Source: Bradyrhizobium erythrophlei
GTDB lineage: Bacteria > Pseudomonadota > Alphaproteobacteria > Rhizobiales > Xanthobacteraceae
Length of the DNA: 64,000 bases
Reading direction: 5' to 3'
Assembly (NCBI RefSeq): GCF_900129505.1
Contig: NZ_LT670818.1
Location: 558,001-622,000, forward strand
Every line of letters begins with the position of its first letter. The first letter of the stretch is position 1. The position numbers and the translations under genes were made by a program. Positions 55,708 through 64,000 of the stretch are shown here, one piece after another. The notes beneath the pieces are model-generated. The model was not told the origin of the DNA. It made no database searches and saw nothing but the letters and a program-made list of their open reading frames with translations.

Positions 55708-58511
55708 TGCTTCCGGCCATTCCGATCGCCACCTATCGCCTGCAACTGACGGCCGACTTCGATTTCGATGCCGCTGCTGAAGTCGCGCCCTATCTGAAGG
55801 CGCTCGGCATCAGCCATGTCTATGCATCGCCGTTCATGAAGGCGCGCAAGGGATCGACCCACGGCTATGACATCGTCGACCATACAAAATTCAATCCGGA
55901 GCTTGGCGGCGAGGACGGCTTCGAGCGGCTGAGCCAGGCGTTGAAGGCCCACGACCTCGGCCTGATTCTCGATTTCGTACCCAATCACGTCGGCGTGCAT
56001 TTCGCCGACAACCCGTGGTGGCTCGACGTGCTGGAATGGGGACCCGCCTCGCCGCATGCCGCCTCGTTCGACATCGACTGGGACGTCTTGCCGTACCGCG
56101 CGCGGCCCGGCGTGCTGCTGCCGATCATCGGCTCGTCCTATGGCGAGGCGCTGGAAAAGGGCGAGATCGAGCTGCGCTACGATCCAGGCGAAGGCAGTTT
56201 TTCGGCCTGGTATTTCGAGCATCGCCTGCCGATCGCGCCGGAACGCTATAACGAAATCCTGCGCAACATCGTCAAGGAGGCTGATGCGGACGACCGTGAA
56301 GCGGGGAAACGCATCGTCGACCTCTCGTCGCGCTACAAGGGCCTGCACCATCCCAACCCCAAGGAAGCGCCCGCCTTCAAGACAGCACTGAAGGGCATCG
56401 ACGGCAGCGCCGGGATCATCGCGCGCGGGCTCGACGCCTATCGAGCGGGGCCTGATCGGCCCTCGCAGACGCTTGCGTTGCATCATTTGCTGGAGCGTCA
56501 GCACTACCGGCTCGGACATTGGCGGCTTGCATCCAGCGACATCAACTATCGGCGGTTTTTCGACATCAATACGCTGGCGGGACTGCGCGTCGAGGATGCC
56601 GGCACCTTCGAGGCGATCCATCGGCTGGTCAAGAAGCTGATCGCGGAAGGCAAACTGCAGGGCCTGCGGCTCGATCATATCGACGGCCTGCGCGATCCCG
56701 CGCAGTATTTCCAGCGCCTCCACCGCCTGGTCCGCGACGCGCGGGGCGCGGACGCCAGCCCGTTCTATACGGTGATCGAGAAAATCCTCGGCGAGCACGA
56801 AAAGCTGCACGCGTTCTCCGGCGTCCACGGCACCACCGGCTACGAATGGCTCAATACGATTACGCAGGTTTTGGTCGACGGCAATGGCCTCGCGCCGCTC
56901 GGCGAAGTGTGGCGGCAGATCAGCAACCAGTCCCCGCGATTGGCGCCTGTCCTGAAAGAGGCAAAACGCCGGGTGCTCGAAACCTTGCTGACCAGCGAGT
57001 TCACCGTGCTGTCGCGCCTGCTCGCGCGCATCGCCGGCGGCCACTACTCCACCCGCGACTTTTCCGCCGACGGTTTGCGCCAGGCGCTCGAACTCTACAT
57101 CCTGCATTTTCCGGTGTATCGCACCTATCTCGCGCCGGGAGGTCCGACCGAACACGACCGCGCGCTGATCTCGGATACGATCGAGAAAGCTCGCGCCGAC
57201 TGGTTCGCCGCGGACGAGGGCATCTTCGACTTCCTGCGCGATGCGCTGACCATGGACCTGATCAAGCCGGACGGGCCCGCGCACAGCGCGCCCCGCGTGC
57301 GTCGCTTTGCCCTGAAGGTGCAGCAGTTCACCGGTCCCGTCATGGCGAAGTCGCTGGAGGACACGGCGTTCTATCGGTACCATCGCCTGCTCGCCCTCAA
57401 CGAGGTCGGCGGCGATCCCGCGGCAACGGCGCTACCGGTCGCTGCTTTCCACGACGCCATGAAGCTGCGCGCCAAGGAATGGCCGCACGGCATGACCGCG
57501 ACGTCGACGCATGACGCCAAACGCGGCGAGGATGCGCGGGCCCGATTGATCGCGCTCACCGAGATTCCCGGCGAATGGACCAGCGCCGTGGCGCGTTGGA
57601 AGGTGCTGAATGCGCCGCACCTCGTCATTGCCGGCGACATGCGCGCCCCGTCCGCGACATCGGAATACATGCTGTATCAGGCGCTGATCGGCGCATGGCC
57701 TTCGGACGGGCACAACGCGTCGTTTGCGGAGCGGATGCAGACCTATGCATTAAAGGCGGCGCGGGAGGGCAAGCAGGAAACCAGCTGGCTCAATCCCAAC
57801 GCAGCCTATGAAGCAGGCTTGCGGAAATTCATCGAACGGATTCTGGATCGGGCGGTCTCGGCCGAGTTCCTCGCTTCGCTGGAGACGCTGGCGCAGCGCC
57901 TCGCGCTGCTGGGTGCGCTCAACTCGCTCAGTCAGATCACGTTGAAGGCGACAATGCCGGGCGTGCCCGATTTCTATCAGGGAACGGAATTCTGGGATCT
58001 GTCGCTGGTCGATCCCGACAACCGGCGGCCGGTGGATTTTACAGAACGCGCGCGCATGCTGGCATCGATGGCAACGCCCGATTGGGACCGTCTCGCGGAG
58101 AGCTGGCCAAATGGCCATGTGAAGCTGGGGTGGACAAAGCATCTGCTGACGTTGCGTACCGAACTTGCGGATGTATTTGCCAACGGCGACTACGAACCGC
58201 TGCAGGTGAGCGGATCGCACTGCGACCGTGTCATCGCGTTTGCCCGGCGGCGGGGCCGCGACGCCGTCATCGTGGCGGTGGCAAAATCGTTCGCCGCGTT
58301 CTCACAAGGCGGCCGGGCCTGGCCTCGCGCGGAGAGTTATGACGCCGCCGTCCATGTCGGCGGCTATGCCGTGGAAGGTTTTGCGGATGCGGACGCGAGC
58401 GAGCTGCGGCTCTCCGATATCTTCCACCATCTGCCGGCGGCGGTGCTGAAGGCAAGGGCCGTAAGCGCCTCGAAGCCGGCGCGAAAGCGCACACACGCCG
58501 CGAGCGCCTAG
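55707..58511 (+). CDS. treY: malto-oligosyltrehalose synthase
   Basis: A 934-residue GH13 enzyme converting the reducing end of maltodextrins to a trehalosyl unit. Family motifs: TYRLQLTADFDFD, YASPFMKARKGSTHGYD, LRLDHIDGLRDP (nucleophile region), and TSTHDAKRGEDARAR. Start at ATG 55707 overlaps the treZ stop and has GGAG upstream; the frame upstream to 55674 is treZ. It is the last gene of the operon and is followed by a palindromic repeat. Confidence 0.95.
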   Translation: MLPAIPIATYRLQLTADFDFDAAAEVAPYLKALGISHVYASPFMKARKGSTHGYDIVDHTKFNPELGGEDGFERLSQALKAHDLGLILDFVPNHVGVHFADNPWWLDVLEWGPASPHAASFDIDWDVLPYRARPGVLLPIIGSSYGEALEKGEIELRYDPGEGSFSAWYFEHRLPIAPERYNEILRNIVKEADADDREAGKRIVDLSSRYKGLHHPNPKEAPAFKTALKGIDGSAGIIARGLDAYRAGPDRPSQTLALHHLLERQHYRLGHWRLASSDINYRRFFDINTLAGLRVEDAGTFEAIHRLVKKLIAEGKLQGLRLDHIDGLRDPAQYFQRLHRLVRDARGADASPFYTVIEKILGEHEKLHAFSGVHGTTGYEWLNTITQVLVDGNGLAPLGEVWRQISNQSPRLAPVLKEAKRRVLETLLTSEFTVLSRLLARIAGGHYSTRDFSADGLRQALELYILHFPVYRTYLAPGGPTEHDRALISDTIEKARADWFAADEGIFDFLRDALTMDLIKPDGPAHSAPRVRRFALKVQQFTGPVMAKSLEDTAFYRYHRLLALNEVGGDPAATALPVAAFHDAMKLRAKEWPHGMTATSTHDAKRGEDARARLIALTEIPGEWTSAVARWKVLNAPHLVIAGDMRAPSATSEYMLYQALIGAWPSDGHNASFAERMQTYALKAAREGKQETSWLNPNAAYEAGLRKFIERILDRAVSAEFLASLETLAQRLALLGALNSLSQITLKATMPGVPDFYQGTEFWDLSLVDPDNRRPVDFTERARMLASMATPDWDRLAESWPNGHVKLGWTKHLLTLRTELADVFANGDYEPLQVSGSHCDRVIAFARRRGRDAVIVAVAKSFAAFSQGGRAWPRAESYDAAVHVGGYAVEGFADADASELRLSDIFHHLPAAVLKARAVSASKPARKRTHAASA

Positions 58512-58612
58512 AGCCTTTTCCGTTTCGATTGAATCGAAACGGGGCTCTAGATTCTTGAGTTGACGCGTTTTCTTAGCGCGAACCGGTATCCACTTCGCTT
58601 GAAAACGCTCTG
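58508..58612. repeat. intergenic repeat with hairpin after treY
   Basis: CTAGAGCC (58508-58515) is inverted as GGCTCTAG (58543-58550), with an inner CGTTTCGATT/AATCGAAACG hairpin. A following segment with GAACCGGTATCCACTTCGC is part of the same dispersed Bradyrhizobium-type repeat. It could end the treY transcript. The remainder of the gap up to 58801 shows no gene. Confidence 0.75.
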
Positions 58613-58801
58613 ACGCGCGAAAGCCGCCCGGGATCGACGGCCGGACGGCTTGGCGGATGTCGTGCCGACTCACGAAGTTCGGTTCCCGTCCCCGCGCAAG
58701 TCTCGATCATCGGGAAAACTCGTTACCGGCAAGTTACCCCGACGAGTGTTCGATATCTTTTACAACTTTTGCTGCTGCGCAACAAAAGCGCTGCTGCGCA
58801 A

Positions 58802-59113
58802 TCAGCTGCGCTTGGTCAGCAAGAGATTGCCGCGATGCCGGATCGCGGCCTGCGCCACTTCCGCAAAGCGCTGCAACAACCACGGCAGCGTGACTTCGAG
58901 GCGAACATGATCGTCGGCGACGTCGATATGACCCGACGCCGCCTGCCCCATCGCGCGGACGCGGAAGATCATGCGATTATCCTCCCATCTCTCCTCGTCC
59001 ACTTTGAGCACGGGAATACTGGACGCGGCCCGCGTCAGTCCCACTTTAAGGCGGCGCATCGCCTCTTCGCGGCCGAGCTGATGCGGAATCGAAACGACGA
59101 GCGGTGCGGACAT
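58802..59113 (-). CDS. polyhydroxyalkanoic acid system family protein
   Basis: A 103-residue protein matching the PHA granule-region family (PHA_gran_rgn, PF09650) in layout. N-terminal PLVVSIPHQLGREEAMRRLK is followed by beta-rich and C-terminal helical parts. The start at ATG 59113 has AGGA eight bases upstream; the frame is open upstream to 59242 but without homology. Its role is uncertain; members lie in PHA gene regions, but no phaC or phasin gene is nearby here. Confidence 0.75.
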   Translation of the reverse strand: MSAPLVVSIPHQLGREEAMRRLKVGLTRAASSIPVLKVDEERWEDNRMIFRVRAMGQAASGHIDVADDHVRLEVTLPWLLQRFAEVAQAAIRHRGNLLLTKRS

Positions 59114-59194
59114 GGTCGGATCCTGTTCCAGCCTGATGGCATGTAGTTCCGCATCTGCGGAAAAAAAGAGCGCGGCGTCACATTCCGATACGCG

Positions 59195-59219
59195 GGAACT
59201 TTCGAAGTTCCGATCAGTT
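59195..59219 (+). promoter_or_regulatory. candidate EcfG-type promoter for the DUF3309 gene
   Basis: GGAAC at 59195-59199, 16 bases, then AGTT ending at 59219, one base from the GGAAC-N16-CGTT consensus. The -35 region also lies in a perfect palindrome GGAACTT-TCG-AAGTTCC. The DUF3309 ATG lies about 58 bases downstream. Confidence 0.45.
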
Positions 59220-59276
59220 TTTCCGGCTGAAAGGCAGAGCAACAGGTGCCGACTGCCGGGCTGGAGGAGATATTAA

Positions 59277-59441
59277 ATGTCTATCGGAACGATTATCCTG
59301 ATCATACTCGTGATCGCCCTGCTTGGCGGCTTCAGCGGCATCGGAGGCGGACCGTTCTATGGCACCGGATATTACGGCGGCGGCGGCCTCGGCCTTGTCG
59401 TCGTCATTCTATTGATCCTGCTGTTGCTGGGAAGGCTCTAG
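59277..59441 (+). CDS. DUF3309-like small membrane peptide
   Basis: A 54-residue peptide with two hydrophobic helices (MSIGTIILIILVIALLGG and LGLVVVILLILLLLGRL) joined by a Gly/Tyr-rich loop (GGPFYGTGYYGGG). It matches the DUF3309 pattern common in rhizobia. GGAGGAG eight bases before the ATG is near ideal. The EcfG-like sequence upstream suggests stress-induced expression. Function unknown. Confidence 0.88.
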   Translation: MSIGTIILIILVIALLGGFSGIGGGPFYGTGYYGGGGLGLVVVILLILLLLGRL

Positions 59442-59484
59442 GAGCATGATGAGTTTTGGTTGGATCAATTTATTCGCGCGCTCT

Positions 59485-59640
59485 GCCCACCTCTCCCATC
59501 GGGAGAGGTCGGCGCGTAGCGCCGGGTGAGGGGTTACGGTCCCTCGTTAGAGCTGTGCCCCCTCACCCGATTTGCACCGGACGACGCTACGCGCCGCCGA
59601 GGCAAATCGACCTCTCCCCGATGGGGAGAGGTGAGCGGAA
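59485..59640. repeat. large nested palindromic repeat (about 155 bp)
   Basis: Two terminal hairpins (ACCTCTCCC/GGGAGAGGT at 59489-59509 and ACCTCTCCCC/GGGGAGAGGT at 59610-59632) enclose inverted inner parts (GGGTGAGGGG against CCCCTCACCC, and GCGCGTAGCG against CGCTACGCGC). The whole can fold as one long hairpin. It occupies half of the 310-base gap 59442-59751; no gene is visible there. Confidence 0.85.
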
Positions 59641-59751
59641 CGCGGACGGATCGATTCGTTCAAAATTCATCCCGCGCTAGAAGAGAGGGGTGGAAAATCG
59701 CGGGGCTCGGAAGGCCGAGCCTCGCGCGTGCCGCAAAATGTTCTAAGGCCG

Positions 59752-60942
59752 TCACACCGCGCCCCCTGTCAGGCTCCAGGTGTGCCGGGCAATCATCAGG
59801 TCTTCGTCGGTCGGGATCACCCAGGCGGATGTGCTGCTGTCGGCCGTCGTGATCCGCGGACCGCCGGCGGCGTTTCTTGCTTCGTCGAGTTGCAGTCCGA
59901 GCCAGGACGCATCCTTGCATACCCTGCGACGGATTTCGCCGGCGTGCTCGCCGATCCCGGCGGTGAACACGAGCGCATCGAAACCGCCGAGGGCGGCGAC
60001 CAGCGAGCCGAGCTCCCGGCCGATGCGATAGACGAACAGGCTTACGGCCTCGGCGGCATTGGGGTCATCGCTTGCGAGCAGCGCCTTCATGTCGTCGCTG
60101 ACGCCGGACACGCCGAGCAGACCGGACGATTGATAGAGCAGCCGGTTGATCGCGTCCGCGCTCATGCCTTTCTGCTGCATCAAATAGAGCACCACCCCAG
60201 GATCGAGATCGCCACAGCGTCGGCTCATCGGTAACCCGTCGAGCGTGGTAAATCCCATCGTGGTTGCGACGCTTCTGCCCTCCTTGATCGCGCACATGCT
60301 GGCGCCGTTGCCGAGATGGGCCACTACCACGCGTCCACGGGCATCCGCCTCGCCCAGCATTTCGGGCAAAACGCCGGTGATATATTCATAGGAAAGGCCG
60401 TGGAAACCGTAGCGCCTGATCCCCTCGTCGGTCAGCTCCCGCGGCAGCGCATATCGGGTGGCGAGCTCCGGCTGCGAGCGGTGGAAGGACGTATCGAAAC
60501 AGGCGACCTGCGGCAGCGCGGGGTGAAGTTTCGCCAGCGCCGCGATGGCGTTGAGAGGATGCGGCTGATGCAGCGGCGCCAGCGGAACGAGGCGGGTCAA
60601 TTCCGCGATGACATCCGCATCGATGCGCACGGGACCGGCGTAGCGCGTTCCGCCATGCACGACGCGGTGCCCGGCCGCAGCCAGCTCGCGGTCGGGAAAG
60701 CGCGCTTCGAGCCAGCCCAAGAGCGCCGCGACGACGTCCTCATGCGTCGTGGTTTCCGGCAATTGCTCGTCGATCAGCCGGTTAGCGGCGCCGTCCTTCG
60801 CGGTGAAATGGACCTGGTGGCCCAATCCTTCATAAGCGCCTTCGCAAACCAGGTCGTGCCTTGCCGGCTGCCGGTCCGCGGGAAACAGCGCGAACTTGAT
60901 GCTGGAGGAGCCCGCGTTCAGGACCAGGACCGTATCGCTCAA
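59752..60942 (-). CDS. ackA: acetate kinase
   Basis: A 396-residue acetate kinase (acetyl phosphate + ADP to acetate + ATP). Motifs VLVLNAGSSSIKFALF at the start, GHRVVHGG, ACFDTSFHRSQP, AHLGNGASMCAI and DLDPGVVLYL are typical. I use TTG 60942, because the conserved N-terminus begins right there and AAGGA precedes it; the frame upstream to 61068 overlaps ligD and lacks homology. No pta or phosphoketolase gene is in the window. Confidence 0.93.
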   Translation of the reverse strand: MSDTVLVLNAGSSSIKFALFPADRQPARHDLVCEGAYEGLGHQVHFTAKDGAANRLIDEQLPETTTHEDVVAALLGWLEARFPDRELAAAGHRVVHGGTRYAGPVRIDADVIAELTRLVPLAPLHQPHPLNAIAALAKLHPALPQVACFDTSFHRSQPELATRYALPRELTDEGIRRYGFHGLSYEYITGVLPEMLGEADARGRVVVAHLGNGASMCAIKEGRSVATTMGFTTLDGLPMSRRCGDLDPGVVLYLMQQKGMSADAINRLLYQSSGLLGVSGVSDDMKALLASDDPNAAEAVSLFVYRIGRELGSLVAALGGFDALVFTAGIGEHAGEIRRRVCKDASWLGLQLDEARNAAGGPRITTADSSTSAWVIPTDEDLMIARHTWSLTGGAV

Positions 60943-61009
60943 GGCAGTATTTCCTTGGTGTAGCGCGCCATCGGCAGCGCGATCGCGCAGGAACTGAGCC
61001 TTGCTATCG

Positions 61010-63658
61010 TCACTTTCGATCGCCGAGTTTCTTGATCGCCGCCTTGATCGGCGACGCCGCATCGTCATAGCCGTCCCACGCCTTGGTCCTGGCGAGCAGC
61101 TCCGGCACGGTGCGAACCGTATAGGGCTTGGGATCGAGATCGCCGCGCACCTGCGCCCAGGTCAGCGGCATCGAGACGGTCGCGCCTTCGCGCGCCCGCG
61201 GCGACAGCACCGCGACCGCAGTCGCCATGCGGTCGTTGCGGAGATAATCGAGGAAGATCTTTCCCTTGCGCAGCTTTTTGGACATGTTGAGCAGATAACG
61301 CTCGGGATCCTCATCGGCCATCCACTGGCACACACCCTGCGCGAAGGCTTTTGCCTCTTTCCATGTGACCTTGTCTTTTGCGCCGTGCAGCAGCGGAACG
61401 ACCACATGCAGCCCCTTGCCGCCGGTGGTCTTGCAGAAACTCTCCATGCCGATTTCGGCGAGATGCTGCCGCATATCCTTGGCGGCCTCGACGACATCGG
61501 CGAATTCGACCTCCGGCGCGGGATCGAGATCGAACACCAGCCGGCCGGGAATGTCGGGCGCGTCGGGCGCGCAATTCCAGGGATGCAGTTCGAGCCCGCC
61601 GATCTGGGCGACGGCCGCGAGCCCCTCGACGCGATCGATCTGCAGATAAGGCTTGCGGTCGCCGGACACTCTTACCAGTTCCAGCAGGTTCGAGGTGCCG
61701 GGCATCGCATGGCGCTGAAAGAATTTTTCGCCGCCGATGCCGTCGGGCGCGCGCACCACCGAACACGGGCGTCCCTTGATGTGTCCGATCATCCAATCGC
61801 CGACCGCCTCGAAATAGCGGGCGAGATCGAGCTTGGTCACGCCCTCGCCGTCGCCGGCATCGGGCCACAGCTCCTTGTCTGGCTTCGAGATGACGACGCC
61901 CATCACCTCGGCGGATCGGTTCGGCGCGGCCTTCGCGGCCACCCGACCCGATTTGGCGGTGGCCGTCTTTGGAGCGGCCTTTTTGGCAGCGGGTTTGGCG
62001 ATCGTGGTCATGGACGGCTCCTCCGCAACGGTCTCATCGGCCGGCTTGTCCTGGCGCAGCCCCTTGAACGCAGCCTGCCTGATATTGCCGCCATCGGTGA
62101 AGCCCGCGAATTCGATTTCGGCAACTAGTTCAGGCCGCAGCCAGTGCACGTCGCGGGTCTTGCGCGGCGCGTCCTTGCCGCCGAACGGACTTTGGTCGGA
62201 GCTTGCGGCCTTCAGCGCCGGCATGATCCGTTTCACCGTGTCCTGGCCGAAGCCGGTGCCGACCATGCCGACAAAGGCCAGATGATCGCCGCGATAGACG
62301 CCGGCCATCAGCGAGCGGAATTTGCCGCCCGTGGTCTTCCAGCCGCCGAGCACCACCTCCTGCCCGGCGCGGCATTTGGCCTTGGTCCAGCTCTCCGAGC
62401 GGCCGGAACGATAGGGCGCGCCAAGTTTCTTGGAGACAATGCCCTCCAGCGACAGCTTGCACGCCGAGTCCAGGATGGCATCGCCGCCGCTTTCGAAATG
62501 CTCGACATAGCGAATCGATTTTGCCTTTGACTTGGGGCGCGCCTCCAGCAGTTTTTTCAGGCGCACCTTTCGCTCGCCAAGCGGCAGGCGGCGTAAATCT
62601 TCGTTATCGGCGAACAACAGATCGAACGCGTAGAAAATCAGCTCGTCGGTCTTGCCGTCGGAAATCGCGGCCTGCAGCGTCGAGAAATCCGGCGCGCCAT
62701 CGTGATCGAGCGCGACGATCTCACCGTCGATCAGCACATCCGGAAGCGCGCTCCCCTCTTTCGCAATCGCACGAAACTTCTCCGTCCAGTCCAGTCCTTT
62801 GCGCGTCTTGAGCGTGGCCTCGCCATCCTCGACGCGCAGCTGCACGCGATAGCCGTCGAATTTGATCTCGTGGCACCAGCCTTCCCCGCTCGGCGGCCGT
62901 TCAACCGATGTGCAGAGTTCGGGTGCGACGAAATCAGGGATCGCGTCGACGGCTTTTCCCTTCAACTCCTTTGCCGGCGGAACATAGGAGATGACGTCGT
63001 CGCCGCGGTTCGAATGCCAGACCGCGTCGGCGCGCGCGCGCGTGGTCTTGGCCGTCATGAACGGCTTTGGCGCCTTGCCCTTGCCGCTTGCGATCTGATC
63101 CATGCTGCGTCCCGAGGCGACGGATTGGTCCTCCTCCAGGATCTTGTTGGCCTTGCCTTCCCTGGCGTATTCGTCGCGGTGCTTGATCAAGAGCCAGTTG
63201 GTGCGCTTGCCTCCTGTGCGGTCGTGGCGCATCCGCACCAGGACCCAGCTGCCATGCAGCTTGTCGCCGTGCAGGGTGAATTTCAGGTCGCCCTTCTTGA
63301 AACCTTTCTCGGGATCGTCGGATTCCCAATAGCCGCGGTCCCAGAGCAAAACAGTGCCGCCGCCATATTCGCGCTCGGGAATGGTGCCTTCGAAATCGCC
63401 GTAATCCAGCGGGTGATCCTCGACCTCGACCGCCAGGCGCTTGTCGTGCGGATCGAGCGAGGGCCCTTTTGTAACGGCCCAGGACTTGAAGACGCCGTTG
63501 AACTCCAGCCTCAAATCGTAGTGCAGCCGGGTCGCGTCGTGCTTCTGGATCACGAACCGGCGCCGCTTCGAGGGCTTGACCGGAATGTCGCCGCTGGGCT
63601 CGGCGGTCTTCTCGAAATCCCTTTTTTTCCGGTAGGTCGAGAGTTTTTTCAAGGCCAC
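61010..63658 (-). CDS. ligD: ATP-dependent DNA ligase LigD (phosphoesterase-ligase-polymerase)
   Basis: An 882-residue non-homologous end-joining ligase. An N-terminal 3'-phosphoesterase domain (residues about 35-165; [14 protein letters not shown] with His40 and Asp41), a central ATP-dependent ligase with nucleophile Lys266 (HEIKFDGYR), an Ala/Lys-rich linker near 560-600, and a C-terminal primase-polymerase ([28 protein letters not shown]). Start chosen at GTG 63658; the ribosome-binding site is weak. Divergent from the ku fragment. All three domains appear intact. Confidence 0.95.
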   Translation of the reverse strand: MALKKLSTYRKKRDFEKTAEPSGDIPVKPSKRRRFVIQKHDATRLHYDLRLEFNGVFKSWAVTKGPSLDPHDKRLAVEVEDHPLDYGDFEGTIPEREYGGGTVLLWDRGYWESDDPEKGFKKGDLKFTLHGDKLHGSWVLVRMRHDRTGGKRTNWLLIKHRDEYAREGKANKILEEDQSVASGRSMDQIASGKGKAPKPFMTAKTTRARADAVWHSNRGDDVISYVPPAKELKGKAVDAIPDFVAPELCTSVERPPSGEGWCHEIKFDGYRVQLRVEDGEATLKTRKGLDWTEKFRAIAKEGSALPDVLIDGEIVALDHDGAPDFSTLQAAISDGKTDELIFYAFDLLFADNEDLRRLPLGERKVRLKKLLEARPKSKAKSIRYVEHFESGGDAILDSACKLSLEGIVSKKLGAPYRSGRSESWTKAKCRAGQEVVLGGWKTTGGKFRSLMAGVYRGDHLAFVGMVGTGFGQDTVKRIMPALKAASSDQSPFGGKDAPRKTRDVHWLRPELVAEIEFAGFTDGGNIRQAAFKGLRQDKPADETVAEEPSMTTIAKPAAKKAAPKTATAKSGRVAAKAAPNRSAEVMGVVISKPDKELWPDAGDGEGVTKLDLARYFEAVGDWMIGHIKGRPCSVVRAPDGIGGEKFFQRHAMPGTSNLLELVRVSGDRKPYLQIDRVEGLAAVAQIGGLELHPWNCAPDAPDIPGRLVFDLDPAPEVEFADVVEAAKDMRQHLAEIGMESFCKTTGGKGLHVVVPLLHGAKDKVTWKEAKAFAQGVCQWMADEDPERYLLNMSKKLRKGKIFLDYLRNDRMATAVAVLSPRAREGATVSMPLTWAQVRGDLDPKPYTVRTVPELLARTKAWDGYDDAASPIKAAIKKLGDRK

Positions 63659-63709
63659 GATCAAACCCGTACAGATGAGTATCGGCACCTCGCACGGCGA
63701 GAGGCGCCC

Positions 63710-63734
63710 GGAACCGAAACCTGTAACAGCCGTT
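63710..63734 (+). promoter_or_regulatory. EcfG-type promoter upstream of ku
   Basis: GGAAC at 63710-63714, 16 bases, CGTT at 63731-63734: an exact match to the alphaproteobacterial general-stress sigma-factor consensus. It lies about 45 bases before the ku ATG at 63781, in the ligD-ku divergent region. Sinorhizobium ku genes are reported to be under the RpoE2 stress sigma factor. Confidence 0.65.
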
Positions 63735-63780
63735 GAAGTTCCGGAATTCCCTGCCGCAAAGCCAATTTTGGAGATTGTAA

Positions 63781-63980
63781 TGGCCGCCCGCCCCTATTGG
63801 AAAGGGTCCTTGAAGCTTTCCCTCGTGTCCTGCCCCGTCCTGCTCTATCCAGCTTCGACCAATGTTGAAAAAACCCGCTTCCACATGATCAACAAGGAAG
63901 CCGATGGATTGCTTCGCGGAGCCTGTCATCGGGCGGCGCTTTGCGCCGACCCGTTGGCTCGCAATGACGATTTTAAATAA
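63781..63980 (+). pseudogene. ku: ku gene start, cut off by a repeat element
   Basis: ATG 63781, with GGAG upstream, begins the Ku end-binding protein: [20 protein letters not shown], then LLYPASTNVEKTRFHMINKE. At about residue 40 the Ku match stops where a palindromic repeat arm begins (63903), and the frame ends at TAA 63980. Full Ku proteins are about 270-330 residues. The last 20 bases of the window after the stop do not resume Ku. Beyond the window edge more ku might exist, so I call this disrupted rather than deleted. Confidence 0.75.
63903..63970. repeat. repeat arm (copy B) inside the ku frame
   Basis: The reverse complement of this 68-base stretch matches the left arm of the element at 15917-15983 over its whole length: GTCATTGCGAGCCA, CGGGTCG, GCCCGATGA and GAAGCAATCCAT in the same order. 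It is a single arm, not the full palindrome seen in copy A. Confidence 0.85.
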
Positions 63981-64000
63981 CGCCTGCCCGCTACCTTTTG

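Noticed and set aside
55329..57383. A 684-codon minus-strand open frame
   Set aside because: Antisense to treZ and treY, both with clear family motifs; no domain can be seen in it.
60943..61068. ATG start for acetate kinase at 61068
   Set aside because: The extra 42 residues are Arg-rich, overlap ligD and precede the conserved VLVLNAGSSS start; TTG 60942 has AAGGA upstream.

Overview
The window looks like chromosomal DNA of a Bradyrhizobium-type alphaproteobacterium. It is GC-rich with dense gene packing and many ATGA/GTGA stop-start overlaps. Several palindromic intergenic repeats resemble those common in Bradyrhizobium. One protein (D-tartrate dehydratase) matches, at every catalytic position, the Bradyrhizobium enzyme in which the family was characterised. 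No rRNA, tRNA, CRISPR array, phage or intact insertion sequence was seen.

Layout: 0-5.5 kb holds a peptide/opine-type ABC importer (binding protein, two permeases, fused double ATPase). 5.5-12.4 kb holds a Kup potassium transporter, a broken AraC regulator, an MFS transporter divergent from an intact AraC regulator, and malonyl-CoA decarboxylase. 12.4-14.7 kb is sparse, with small unknown proteins, two reverse-strand terminators and a possible cytochrome c relic. 14.7-18.6 kb (minus strand) holds tarD, a DUF3297 protein, glutathione peroxidase, an amidase and a DUF6894 protein. 18.9-24.1 kb is a pqqABCDE operon extended by a proline iminopeptidase and a two-part DUF4286-like protein. 24.3-29.0 kb is a three-gene 2-oxoacid oxidoreductase with its own FAD/NAD(P)/Fe-S subunit. 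29.1-31.4 kb is a nitrilase divergent from an AraC regulator. 31.6-39.2 kb is a pentose-phosphate operon (tal-pgi fusion, gnd, zwf, pgl, gntK, HAD phosphatase). 39.4-58.5 kb is an L,D-transpeptidase plus a large alpha-glucan/trehalose block: GH15 and malQ on one strand, and glgE, treS-maltokinase, glgB, glgX, treZ, treY on the other. 58.8-64.0 kb holds a PHA-system protein, a DUF3309 membrane peptide, acetate kinase, DNA ligase D and the start of a Ku gene that is cut by a repeat element.

How the genes fit together: the right half links glucose-6-phosphate oxidation to storage glucan and trehalose turnover. TreS-Mak and GlgE build glucan from trehalose through maltose-1-phosphate. GlgB branches it, and GlgX with TreY/TreZ break it down to trehalose. 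Sequences resembling the alphaproteobacterial general-stress (EcfG) promoter GGAAC-N16/17-CGTT precede glgE, malQ, the DUF3309 gene and ku. This suggests a shared stress regulon covering compatible-solute synthesis and end-joining repair. The ku-side site is an exact consensus match, yet the ku frame behind it is destroyed.

Limits: all identifications come from reading motifs and protein sequence without database searches. Start sites were chosen from ribosome-binding sites, overlaps and family lengths.
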